From Thermocladium sp049965935 (GTDB taxonomy: Archaea; Thermoproteota; Thermoprotei; Thermoproteales; Thermocladiaceae): DNA of 31,706 nt. Under the pieces are notes generated by a model, which searched no databases, had not been told where the DNA came from, and saw only the letters and a program-made list of their open reading frames with translations. Location: assembly GCA_049965935.1 (NCBI GenBank), contig JBMFVP010000015.1, forward strand, positions 1 through 31,706. The letters are read 5' to 3'. Position numbers and translations under genes: made by a program. Below, one piece after another: positions 24,377-31,673 of the stretch; position 1 is the stretch's first letter, and each line of letters starts with the position of its first letter.

Positions 24377-24796
24377 ATGAGGATTAGGGTTGTCGATGTG
24401 TTCTTCGAGGCGGCTCACTACACGGGGTTCAGTGATAAGTATAATTACTTGCATGGGCATACATATAGATTGGAAGTGGAATATAAGGATAGGCTTGGGC
24501 CTCTTGATTATTTATTGGACTTCGAGGAATTAAACTCAATAGTGAGGCAAATTGCTTCTCAATGGAATTATAAGCTGCTCGTTCCGGAGACTGATATAGA
24601 TAAGATCAAGATAACGGGGCCATTTAAGGTTGAGACAAAGGTCGTTAAGGGCAAGTATGCCACTGCTGAGGCCATGTGTATGCAGATACTGAGCGAGATA
24701 AGGGAGAAACTTGGTGATCATAATGGTGAGCTATCATTGACCATATGGGAGGGCCCCCGATATTCAGCTAACTGCAGTGAGCATGATAAAAAATAA
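24377..24796 (+). CDS. 6-pyruvoyl-tetrahydropterin synthase/QueD-family protein with an unusual active site
   Basis: The family converts dihydroneopterin triphosphate in pterin synthesis or to carboxy-tetrahydropterin for queuosine/archaeosine. The zinc ligands are His14 (FFEAAH), His26 and His28 (LHGHTYR). PLDYLLDFEEL and the final SLTIWEGPRYSA fit the fold. The catalytic cysteine normally four residues before the first His of HGH is Tyr22 here (DKYNYLHGH); the only late cysteine is in YSANCSEH. It may act as an archaeal PTPS variant with another chemistry, or the Cys near the end may substitute; neither is shown. The length of 139 is normal. TATA-like TTTTAAACA lies about 28 nt upstream. 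Confidence 0.85.
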   Translation: MRIRVVDVFFEAAHYTGFSDKYNYLHGHTYRLEVEYKDRLGPLDYLLDFEELNSIVRQIASQWNYKLLVPETDIDKIKITGPFKVETKVVKGKYATAEAMCMQILSEIREKLGDHNGELSLTIWEGPRYSANCSEHDKK

Positions 24797-24869
24797 ACGA
24801 TAGACCTCCCCTCTCGTGACCAGATAAAGTTTTATTATGTGTGCCATATAAAGTCTCGCTGGCCAATTT

Positions 24870-24975
24870 TTGGAAAATAGGAATTCCCAATCCTCGCAAT
24901 GCCCAGCGGGATGAGCAAGTGAGCCGCAAAGGTGATTAAGGTCCCAATCCCCCATCAAGATGGGTAGTTTAGAAT
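24870..24975. repeat. Intergenic stretch with a strong short hairpin, possibly an IS605-type end relic
   Basis: CCCATC-AA-GATGGG (24951-24964) is a perfect 6-bp inverted repeat, preceded by AAGGTCCCAATCC. The preceding string somewhat resembles the sequences before the hairpins at 15277 and 27844 (AAG-GTC/ACC then G- or C-rich). It could be another transposon-end relic or a terminator for the QueD-like gene. The remainder of the 290-nt gap 24797-25086 shows no coding frame that I trust. Confidence 0.3.
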
Positions 24976-25086
24976 TATAGTTTCCCCATCCTTATGAACG
25001 CTGACGAGGAGAGATTGATGTCAAGCAGTGCTGCTTCATGAGTGAGATAATATAAACCCCGCTCCTGGATTAATGGCGGTGGTATA

Positions 25087-25719
25087 ATGGATGCATTTAG
25101 CGATGTTGAGGTTATTAGAATACCCGTGGTGAAGCATAGTAAGGAGGACGGTATAAGAATGCTTAGCGAGGAGGCATTTCGTAAGGCACTACATCCTGCT
25201 CGGATAAATATTTTGAGGCTGGTAAACTTCGGCGTGACTAGGCCCATAGATATGATGAGGAAATTGAAGATGCCTAAATCCACGCTTTTTCATCATTTAT
25301 CAGTCTTACTGGAATCCGGTTGGCTTAAGGATGGCAAGGGGGAATATGAGCTCGCTGCCGGCATTTACCTAGTTTATCAAGTTCGAAAGGAGAATGGCGA
25401 CCTATTAATAAGGGTCATCAATAATATGGGCGCATTCATAGATTATAAGACTGGATTCATAGTGGTTACAGGGAAGGAGCCAACCATAAACTGCGTTAGG
25501 TGCCCCTTCATAACTCAATGCACTGAGACATTGAAATCCCTCGAGAGGAGATTCGACACAGTAATAACATCGAGGACGCCGGCCGAGGCCTATGTGGAGT
25601 TGCTTAGTAATTGGATGAATGGTAGGCTAGTTAAGGTGCTCAGCGATGGTTTCCTCGACATAAAGGGAGGCAAATACACGCACGATTTAGGTAGAAAAGA
25701 AACCAGATCTGGACCTTAA
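25087..25719 (+). CDS. ArsR-like winged-helix regulator with C-terminal cysteine cluster (copy 2)
   Basis: 210 residues. The winged helix lies at about 35-95: HPARINILRLVNFGVTRPID, then KSTLFHHLSVLLESGWLKDG. The middle NMGAFIDYKTGFIVVTG parallels YGAFIDSRKGKFILRT of the regulator at 11886, and the cluster Cys136-x2-Cys139-x5-Cys145 (CVRCPFITQC) occupies the same place. The effector is unknown; a metal, Fe-S or thiol sensor is plausible. A TATA-like AATATAAAC lies at about 25049-25057. Its end overlaps the end of sucD by 4 nt (convergent), so transcripts of the two genes would be complementary there. Confidence 0.78.
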   Translation: MDAFSDVEVIRIPVVKHSKEDGIRMLSEEAFRKALHPARINILRLVNFGVTRPIDMMRKLKMPKSTLFHHLSVLLESGWLKDGKGEYELAAGIYLVYQVRKENGDLLIRVINNMGAFIDYKTGFIVVTGKEPTINCVRCPFITQCTETLKSLERRFDTVITSRTPAEAYVELLSNWMNGRLVKVLSDGFLDIKGGKYTHDLGRKETRSGP

Positions 25720-26588
25720 TGGAATCTTTCTTTAACTAGCTTCACTACTTCGAGAGGCGTCTTAGCAACTGGCACGCCAGCGTTCTTAAGTGCCTCCACC
25801 TTTCCAGCATAAGTGCCCATGCCCATTGATACTATTGCACCGGCATGTCCCATTCTCTTTCCAGGAGGCGCAGTTCGTCCAGCAATAAATCCAACCACGG
25901 GCTTCGTTATTTTACCCTCCATTATCGCCTTAGCCAGCCTCTCCTCGGCGTCCCCGCCGATTTCTCCAACGGCAACTATTAACTTGGTTTCCTCATCCTT
26001 TTCAAACATCATTGCAGTCTCAACTGTATCTATGCCAGTTATTGGGTCCCCCCCAACCCCCACTACGGTGCTTTGTCCAAGGCCTGCTTGGGATAGAAGA
26101 TACGATAATTCATATGTTAGAGTTCCGCTCCTTGATATTATTCCTATTGGCCCCTTCCTATTATAAATGCTGTTGGGCAGTATACCTACCTTGCTTATGG
26201 TGGGGCTAATCACGCCAGGACAATTAGGTCCAACAATTGTTGTTCCCTTATACTTAGCGTAGTTCACGAATCGTAATGCATCATGAATAGGTATGTGCTC
26301 TGTTATTACAACGACTAATCCTAACCCGGCATCTATGGCCTCAAATGCTGCATCCGCTGCGAATCTAGCTGGCACGAAGATTATTGAAGTATTAGCGCCT
26401 GTTTTAGCGACCGCCTCCTCCACAGAATCAAAGACCGGCACTCCAGCCACTGTTTGGCCTCCCTTGCCTGGAGTAACTCCCCCAACTACCTTTGTCCCGT
26501 ATTGAAGCATGTATTGAGCATGCCGCGAGCCCTCGCTTCCAGTTATGCCTTGCACTATTACCTTAGTATTAGAGTTGACCAGTATCAT
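25716..26588 (-). CDS. sucD: Succinyl-CoA synthetase (succinate-CoA ligase) alpha subunit
   Basis: Forms succinyl-CoA from succinate, or the reverse with substrate-level NTP formation, with SucC. The CoA-binding Rossmann fold opens with VIVQGITGSEGSRHAQYML; GPNCPGVI is the conserved CoA/active-site block; the phosphorylated His248 sits in GKRMGHAGAIVS. The length of 290 is standard. The stop of sucC and the start of sucD share one base (TAATG), so the two subunits are translationally coupled. In Thermoproteales the enzyme can serve the oxidative TCA or the reductive dicarboxylate/4-hydroxybutyrate cycle. Confidence 0.96.
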   Translation of the reverse strand: MILVNSNTKVIVQGITGSEGSRHAQYMLQYGTKVVGGVTPGKGGQTVAGVPVFDSVEEAVAKTGANTSIIFVPARFAADAAFEAIDAGLGLVVVITEHIPIHDALRFVNYAKYKGTTIVGPNCPGVISPTISKVGILPNSIYNRKGPIGIISRSGTLTYELSYLLSQAGLGQSTVVGVGGDPITGIDTVETAMMFEKDEETKLIVAVGEIGGDAEERLAKAIMEGKITKPVVGFIAGRTAPPGKRMGHAGAIVSMGMGTYAGKVEALKNAGVPVAKTPLEVVKLVKERFH

Positions 26589-27715
26589 TACCTACCACCC
26601 CTCACTGTCTTGATTAGGTCCTGCACGGCATCCTCGGCAGTATCATATATTTTAATGTTTAGTGGGGCAAGGATCTTCCGTCCCTCCTCCTCATTAGTTC
26701 CCTTAAGTCTGATGAATATTGGTTTAGATACCCCGATCTCCTTTATTGCCTCGATAACTCCATAGGCCACCTCGTCGCCCCTTGTTATTCCTCCAAATAT
26801 ATTCATCAAAATGGCCTTTATTCTGGCATCCTTCAACAGGAGAGTCAATGCAGACTTAACGATATCCCGGCTTGCTCCTCCTCCTATATCAAGGAAATCA
26901 GCTGGCTCTCCTCCATATTCCTTAACTAAATCCATCGTAGCCATGGTGAGGCCCGCTCCGTTCCCTATTATCCCAATATCCCCGGGCAACTCAACATAAT
27001 GGAATCCGGCCGCCCTAGCCTCTAATTCTTCCCTAGTTAAGTCGCCCTCCTCCTCGACGTTTATGTCGTTATGCCTAAATAACGCGTTGTCATCGACCAT
27101 TATCTTCACGTCAATCGCTATGAACCGTCCATCCTCCGTCAAAGCCAGTGGATTTATTTCCACGAGCTCCGCATCGTAGTCCATCATTACCCTATACATT
27201 GCATATACGACCGCTGCAAATGACTTGGCCTGGGGCCCGCTTATGCCCATGAATTTCGTTAAATCATTAACCAAGTAGTCCCGTAACCCAGCGAATGGGT
27301 GAAAACCACCCCTAAATATTTTCTCGGGATGCTCCTTAGCCACCTCCTCTATATCTATGCCGCCCTCAGGAGACGCCAATATTAGGTATCGCTCATTGGT
27401 TCTATCAACAGTCATAGATATATAGTACTCCTTCTTTATGGGAGAACCTTCCTCCAGTAAAACCTTCCTTATGGGGAAGTCTTGAATTACGCGTCCAAGG
27501 TACTCCTTGGATATAGCCTTAGCCTCATCAACATTATTTGCCTTCTTAACAAGACCCATTTTAGCTCGTCCAGCAAATGGTACCTGCGCCTTAACGAAGA
27601 CAGGATACTTAAGCCCGGCATCGACTTGATCAGGAGAGCTAATGACGATGCCTCGAGGCTTCTCAACCCCATATTTATACAGCAAATCTTTACCCTTATA
27701 CTCCAGTAACCTCAT
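26588..27715 (-). CDS. sucC: Succinyl-CoA synthetase beta subunit
   Basis: The ATP-grasp subunit that binds nucleotide and succinate. It opens with MRLLEYKGKDLLYKYGVEKP, equivalent to the usual N-terminus of the family. The middle LVEINPLALTEDGRFIAIDVK carries metal ligands, and GNGAGLTMATMDLVKEYGG and MNIFGGITRGDEVAYGV are the conserved ligase blocks. From this start it has about 375 residues. The open frame extends 14 codons further to an ATG at 27757 that has GGAGG upstream. I prefer 27715 because family alignment begins there and an A/T-rich TAAAATTTT box lies about 26-35 nt upstream. Confidence 0.95.
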   Translation of the reverse strand: MRLLEYKGKDLLYKYGVEKPRGIVISSPDQVDAGLKYPVFVKAQVPFAGRAKMGLVKKANNVDEAKAISKEYLGRVIQDFPIRKVLLEEGSPIKKEYYISMTVDRTNERYLILASPEGGIDIEEVAKEHPEKIFRGGFHPFAGLRDYLVNDLTKFMGISGPQAKSFAAVVYAMYRVMMDYDAELVEINPLALTEDGRFIAIDVKIMVDDNALFRHNDINVEEEGDLTREELEARAAGFHYVELPGDIGIIGNGAGLTMATMDLVKEYGGEPADFLDIGGGASRDIVKSALTLLLKDARIKAILMNIFGGITRGDEVAYGVIEAIKEIGVSKPIFIRLKGTNEEEGRKILAPLNIKIYDTAEDAVQDLIKTVRGGR

Positions 27716-27777
27716 GCAGTGATGTGAATTACTTGAGTAAAAAAATTTTACCGCCATGAAATATATCCTCCTCTATT

Positions 27778-27856
27778 TTGAGGGGCAGGCTTCGGGCAAC
27801 CAAGTAGCGTTAATAAAGGTGTAACCCTCAAGGTCTTGGGAACGCTTGCCCCTCAA
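27778..27856. repeat. 79-nt intergenic element with 13-nt terminal inverted repeats
   Basis: The left arm TTGAGGGGCAGGC (27778-27790) and right arm GCTTGCCCCTCAA (27844-27856) are inverted copies with 12 of 13 matching positions. The interior contains CCCTCAAGGTCTTGGGAACG, and the right arm is itself part of a small CTTG-CCCCT-CAAG hairpin. The string CAAGGTCTTGGGAA resembles CAAGACCCCGGGAA before the 15277 hairpin, which hints at an IS605-derived or MITE-like origin. As it lies right upstream of sucC, an RNA or regulatory role is possible. The remaining 27857-27973 contains the promoter of the peptidase gene. Confidence 0.45.
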
Positions 27857-27973
27857 GTCAAGTTATTTCTCCTAGTTTTCATCTTCTTCAAATAATTGAA
27901 AGTATAATTAAGTCGCTCTGCCATGCTTAACGAGAGGTCTGATTTATATGCATAAACTCCCTACCCTTTACAC

Positions 27974-29491
27974 GTGAACGGTAGGGACTTGGCGCTGCGA
28001 TTATTGGTGGAATTAGCTAAGTATCATAGAATACAGGGAAGCAGTGGGCTCGAGGATGCGGCTGAGTTCATTAAGGATCAACTAGATGAGTTGGGGGTTC
28101 CCAACGAAATCATTAATTATTATTATAATAGGGAATATGATAAGTTCAAGGCCCCCATTGGTTGGGATCTCGAATATGGCGAGCTCGAGTGGAATGGAAA
28201 AAGAATAACCACTAACGACACGCCACTCTTGGTAACAGCCTATAGCCCACCTGGCGAGGTCCGTGGAGTGGCCGTTTATGTTGGTGATGGCGAGGATCCC
28301 ATGGTTAATGTCGATGGAAAGATAGTTATAGCGAGGGGCAACCCCTTCACTGTTTATAGGAACGCGGTTAAATCAGGCGCCTTGGGGCTCCTCCTCTATA
28401 GAGAAGATGCGCCAAGCGAGGCGTTTCCATACATGGGTCTATTCCTTAAGGAGGAGGAGAATGGCATTCCGGTCATGTCGATACCGAGGGAGATTGTGGG
28501 CAAATTAACGGGTAATATTGTTTCAATGACTGTTCAGAGCCGTTATAGGTTAAATGCTAAGATGCCTATAATAGTGGCCGGCGATTATGATGCAGGCATT
28601 GGCGTGGTAAGTCATTATTGTCATCCATATGAGACCTATAACGATAATCTAAGCGGCACGGTGGCCAATATGTTGGTTGCCAAGCAAGCAAAGGCGCTTC
28701 ACATATTTGTGCCGGAGTACTGGGGATCATATGCATTCATGTTGGATAAAGGCAGCAAGTTAAGGCAGGAAGCATTCGTTAATCTCGATATGGTTGGGGA
28801 AAATCAAAGCATTACTGGATCCACCTTAATACAGATAAATCCGCCGAGCTTCATGGGGACCCCATTGGAGGCATTAATATATAGGTCTCTCAGGTCAATA
28901 TTCACCGTCAATACATTCAATAATTCCAATAAGGTATGGAGCATTCGAATGGATATATCTAATTACGAAGCAGGAAGCGATCACGATGTCTTGCTATCAT
29001 TCAAGATGCCGACCGTAATGCTTAATCAATGGCCCGATAAATTCTATCACTCAAGCCTAGATACGCTTGATAAGGTAAGCCTAGAGATGTTGACAGGCAT
29101 TGCTTCGGCCGTGGCGAAGAGCATCAATGAATATAAGGAACCAAATAGCGACTTGATTAGCAACTATATTGAGCTAAAGAATGCTCGTCGAAGAATAGAT
29201 GGCGCCAGTCAGCAGCCTCATAATCCTCCAGGCGAGAACTTAAGGAAACTATTCAAGGGCCCCATAATAGATCATCAATTGCTCTCGAATACTTGGGTGA
29301 TGGATATATTAGATGAGAATTTCAATAAATCCCTCTTCTTATCGTTAATACCGATAACTATGGAATACGCAAGCGACACTGGCTCCCTAATAACGATGAT
29401 CATGAATGAATATCCTAGCGTCAATAAGGAATTAATAATGAGATACCTCACCACGCTTGAGGAGCTAGGAATGATAAAGATAGGCAATTAG
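27974..29491 (+). CDS. M28-type metallo-aminopeptidase with inserted PA-like domain and C-terminal winged helix (DUF4910-like)
   Basis: A cytoplasmic zinc peptidase, probably an aminopeptidase. Metal-ligand blocks follow the M28 order: SHYCHPYETYNDNLSGT (about residues 213-229; His and Asp), VNLDMVGE, GSDHDVLL (about 334) and FYHSSLDTLD (about 357). Residues about 80-200 (GVAVYVGDG..., KSGALGLLLYRED, IPVMSIPREI) match a PA-like inserted domain. The last ~60 residues (TGSLITMIMNEYPSVNK... to the end) look like a winged helix, as in DUF4910-type proteins. No signal peptide. GTG start, with TTTATATGC about 28 nt upstream. Confidence 0.85.
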   Translation: MNGRDLALRLLVELAKYHRIQGSSGLEDAAEFIKDQLDELGVPNEIINYYYNREYDKFKAPIGWDLEYGELEWNGKRITTNDTPLLVTAYSPPGEVRGVAVYVGDGEDPMVNVDGKIVIARGNPFTVYRNAVKSGALGLLLYREDAPSEAFPYMGLFLKEEENGIPVMSIPREIVGKLTGNIVSMTVQSRYRLNAKMPIIVAGDYDAGIGVVSHYCHPYETYNDNLSGTVANMLVAKQAKALHIFVPEYWGSYAFMLDKGSKLRQEAFVNLDMVGENQSITGSTLIQINPPSFMGTPLEALIYRSLRSIFTVNTFNNSNKVWSIRMDISNYEAGSDHDVLLSFKMPTVMLNQWPDKFYHSSLDTLDKVSLEMLTGIASAVAKSINEYKEPNSDLISNYIELKNARRRIDGASQQPHNPPGENLRKLFKGPIIDHQLLSNTWVMDILDENFNKSLFLSLIPITMEYASDTGSLITMIMNEYPSVNKELIMRYLTTLEELGMIKIGN

Positions 29492-29500
29492 GCTTAAGCT

Positions 29501-29602
29501 TGGCGCCGGGGCCGGGATTTGAACCCGGGCCCCCTCTCGGGGACGGGATGACTTGCTGCTGGGTCTCGAGTCCCGCGCCTTGGGCCGCTCGGCCACCCCG
29601 GC
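29501..29602 (-). tRNA. tRNA-Ser(CGA) with a ~15-nt intron and encoded CCA
   Basis: Acceptor GCCGGGG pairs with CCCCGGC, the discriminator is G, and CCA is encoded (29503-29501). The D arm is GCC...GGC, the T arm CCGGG-TTCAAAT-CCCGG, and a long variable arm (CCCC-GAGA-GGGG) marks serine class. The anticodon stem CGGGA/TCCCG encloses 22 nt instead of 7. Removing 15 nt (about 29550-29564 on the plus strand) leaves the loop CUCGAGA, anticodon CGA. Position 37/38 is the canonical archaeal intron site, although the exact boundary is ambiguous by one base. AAAATTAAAAACC upstream (plus 29623-29639) is a likely TATA box. It converges on the peptidase gene, 9 nt from its stop. Confidence 0.92.
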
Positions 29603-29728
29603 TTCAGTAGGATTCATGCATAGTGGTTTTTAATTTTATTCGTAGATTGCGTGTCCAATTAATGGTAACGCTATGCTTTAGGTGATCTTCTACATCAGTA
29701 TGGCTATATTGGCCTCTTGGGAAGCAAA

Positions 29729-30322
29729 TTACTTGGGGCCGTCGCCTCTACCGGCAATATATGAACCGAATATGATTCCCCATAATAGTGCTGGATATAC
29801 TATCATACGTTCCATTCCTCCGGGCCCCAATCCTAAGTATTTTCCCTCTATGTATAGTGCTAAGGTGGTTAGGGTCATGATTCCAAGGAGTAAGGAAATT
29901 ATGTTCATGGGCATCTTCTGTAACTTGTATGATGATATTGCGGCTAGGCCCCCGAAGAGGAACACTATTAATGCTGAGATAGAGTGAAGACTGCCAGTAT
30001 ATTCTGGGAATACGCCAACCATTATTGCGCCTATGCCGGAGATCGCAAAAAATATTGGGAATAGCTTGAATATATGCGATTTAAGCAATAGTATGGATGA
30101 TACTATAATTAATATGCCGAGGATAATCATTGAGGTATTGAATATTATTGAAGAGGGTTGAACTATAGTACATGAACCGGACCTGCACATTGCGCCCAAG
30201 TCACTTATATAATTGCTAGAGACGCTGTAACCTGGAAACAAGAACTCCGCTATATTCATTGCCAGAATGAAGCTAACCGCTCCCACCAATATTATTATAC
30301 CAGATACTTTATAGAGATTCAT
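29729..30322 (-). CDS. DUF998-family membrane protein
   Basis: 197 residues with about six TM segments. The family-typical features are the loop SSNYISDLGAM after TM1, the HSISALIVFLFGGLAAI helix, and GGMERMIVYPALLWGI near the end. The first extracytoplasmic loop has two close cysteines (CRSGSC), which could form a disulfide. DUF998 function is not established. Transcription probably starts from the AT-rich divergent region 30323-30457 shared with the next gene. Confidence 0.85.
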   Translation of the reverse strand: MNLYKVSGIIILVGAVSFILAMNIAEFLFPGYSVSSNYISDLGAMCRSGSCTIVQPSSIIFNTSMIILGILIIVSSILLLKSHIFKLFPIFFAISGIGAIMVGVFPEYTGSLHSISALIVFLFGGLAAISSYKLQKMPMNIISLLLGIMTLTTLALYIEGKYLGLGPGGMERMIVYPALLWGIIFGSYIAGRGDGPK

Positions 30323-30457
30323 AGTTAATCTATTGAATTATCAGAATAAAATACTATTATTTAGCAATTAATCCATGAGGTAACGTAATAATTAAGACTA
30401 TTCGAACTATTTCAATAATATATTCAATAAAAATATGTTGCAATTTCATTCCCCTAA

Positions 30458-31027
30458 ATGAAGACGATTCAAGCATATCCGGAAGCGAGGACCCAAATAG
30501 CGGAGAAGATTTTTTGGGAAAGATTATTTAACTCGATCTTTCCTGCTTCACGCATGCTGGCCCAAGTCGTGGCTGAGTTACGGGGACGTATAGCGGTGAT
30601 GGGAGAGGCTTGGCTACCCCTAAGCATTAGCGTTACCTATGTAACCAGTGATTTCGATACCGCCGTGGTTCGTTACCTAAATGAGTTTGAATCTATTGGA
30701 AGCGATTTAGTTATAGCAGTCAATCACTTACTGCCATTTAGGCGGGGAGCATTTGATGAGTTGGTTGCGCATGCTGCCTTTAATGATGTTAGGTATGTGG
30801 CCCAGGAGGTGAGGGAAGCAATCAATGCTTCACGGGAATTAATAATAATAGGCATACAGGGCGATAGGGGTTGGGTCTCCACCCCGCTCTTCAATAGCAG
30901 TCTCGTCGCGATTAAGAATAAAATAATGGCAATAGCCGATGAATTTGGCGCTAAGGTAACGAATTCAGATGAGTACTTCATTGTGAGAATACCTTCACCT
31001 AAGTATAAAATCAAGAGCGAAGCTTAA
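30458..31027 (+). CDS. Hypothetical protein of about 189 residues
   Basis: Not recognised. No TM or signal segment. The sequence alternates helix and strand: an N-terminal helical region (QIAEKIFWERLFNSIFPASR), a strand-rich centre (LPLSISVTYVTSDFDTAVVR), then SDLVIAVNHLLPF, and a C-terminal region ELIIIGIQGDRGWVSTPLFN resembling a nucleotide- or ligand-binding alpha/beta domain; that reading is inference. Basic tail. AATAAAAATATG at about 30425-30436 is a likely TATA box, giving a leaderless start. A tnpB relic follows directly after its stop. Confidence 0.6.
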   Translation: MKTIQAYPEARTQIAEKIFWERLFNSIFPASRMLAQVVAELRGRIAVMGEAWLPLSISVTYVTSDFDTAVVRYLNEFESIGSDLVIAVNHLLPFRRGAFDELVAHAAFNDVRYVAQEVREAINASRELIIIGIQGDRGWVSTPLFNSSLVAIKNKIMAIADEFGAKVTNSDEYFIVRIPSPKYKIKSEA

Positions 31028-31032
31028 TTATC

Positions 31033-31600
31033 TGACCTCCTCACCGCCTGAAGGGCGAGAATTCCCCCTAGATCCCTGACCCCTGTCTGCGAGGGACTGG
31101 ATCTGGAAGATCCTCCCTTGGAGGTGGAAGTAGACCTCCGTTATCCTCACGCCCTTATACAGTAACCAGGCCCCATCCTCTACGACGATACTGGCTAGGG
31201 CATTTACCCCAAGGTCTACGGAGGCTAACCCTATCGCCCTTCGGTGCCTTTCAACTAAATGGCCTTTCCCTCCCCACTAACCACGTGTTATCCCTCCTTC
31301 CCCGTCCTGGCGGTCTCCGCCCTACCCTATTTGCCGTGCCGCCTCAACCTACCAATGAACTCAATCTCCAGTCCGTAGTACTTCAGGACTATCTTGTGCT
31401 CCTCCTCATCCACCTGGTACATGTCCCGCCTCACTACCCGCAACGACTTCCCCTCTCATCCTCCTTCCAGTACACTGGAGGGGAGACGTGGTTCACGTAG
31501 GGCGGCAATTTCCCCTCCTTCCTCAACCTCCTCCAGAAAACTTGCTGCTCCTCGCAGAAGAGGAGGCTCTTACCTCCTTAAACTCACTAAAGTTAAATTT
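31033..31600 (-). pseudogene. Decayed tnpB of an IS605-family element with its 3' hairpin end
   Basis: Minus-strand reading gives three TnpB pieces in order but in different frames. 31559-31449: FCEEQQVFWRRLRKEGKLPP and onward. 31449-31327: KSLRVVRRDMYQVDEEEHKI..., ending in FIGRLRRHGK and TAG. 31231-31082: GLASVDLGVNALASIVVEDG, the RuvC-I segment with its catalytic Asp in VDLGVNALA, continuing to QSLADR. The rest of the protein (RuvC-II/III, zinc finger) is deleted, and the frame runs into CGCCCTTCAGGCG (31045-31057) followed by GTGAGGAGGTCAG, a typical right end. Frameshifts, stops and the deletion make it non-functional. Long plus-strand frames over this stretch are antisense artefacts. 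Confidence 0.85.
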
Positions 31601-31652
31601 AAGTCATGAACTACTTAATTGTCAGAAATGAGGGCAGAGGATATCAATAATA

Positions 31653-31673
31653 TATGGGGGGGGGGAGGGATAA
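31653..31673 (+). promoter_or_regulatory. Ten-G tract and purine-rich ribosome-binding region
   Basis: A run of ten G (about 31656-31665) is followed by AGGGATAA and the ATG at 31674. GGGAGGG can pair with the 16S rRNA 3' end, so this is an unusually G-rich Shine-Dalgarno region. The triplet before the ATG is an in-frame TAA, so the G run is not translated in this frame. Confidence 0.45.

Noticed and set aside
25813..26765. Several plus-strand frames of 65-117 codons
   Set aside because: Antisense to sucD and sucC; low-complexity Pro/Thr/Ser composition typical of shadows.
31285..31609. Two overlapping plus-strand frames of 71 codons
   Set aside because: They are antisense to the decayed tnpB, whose minus-strand reading gives clear TnpB motifs.
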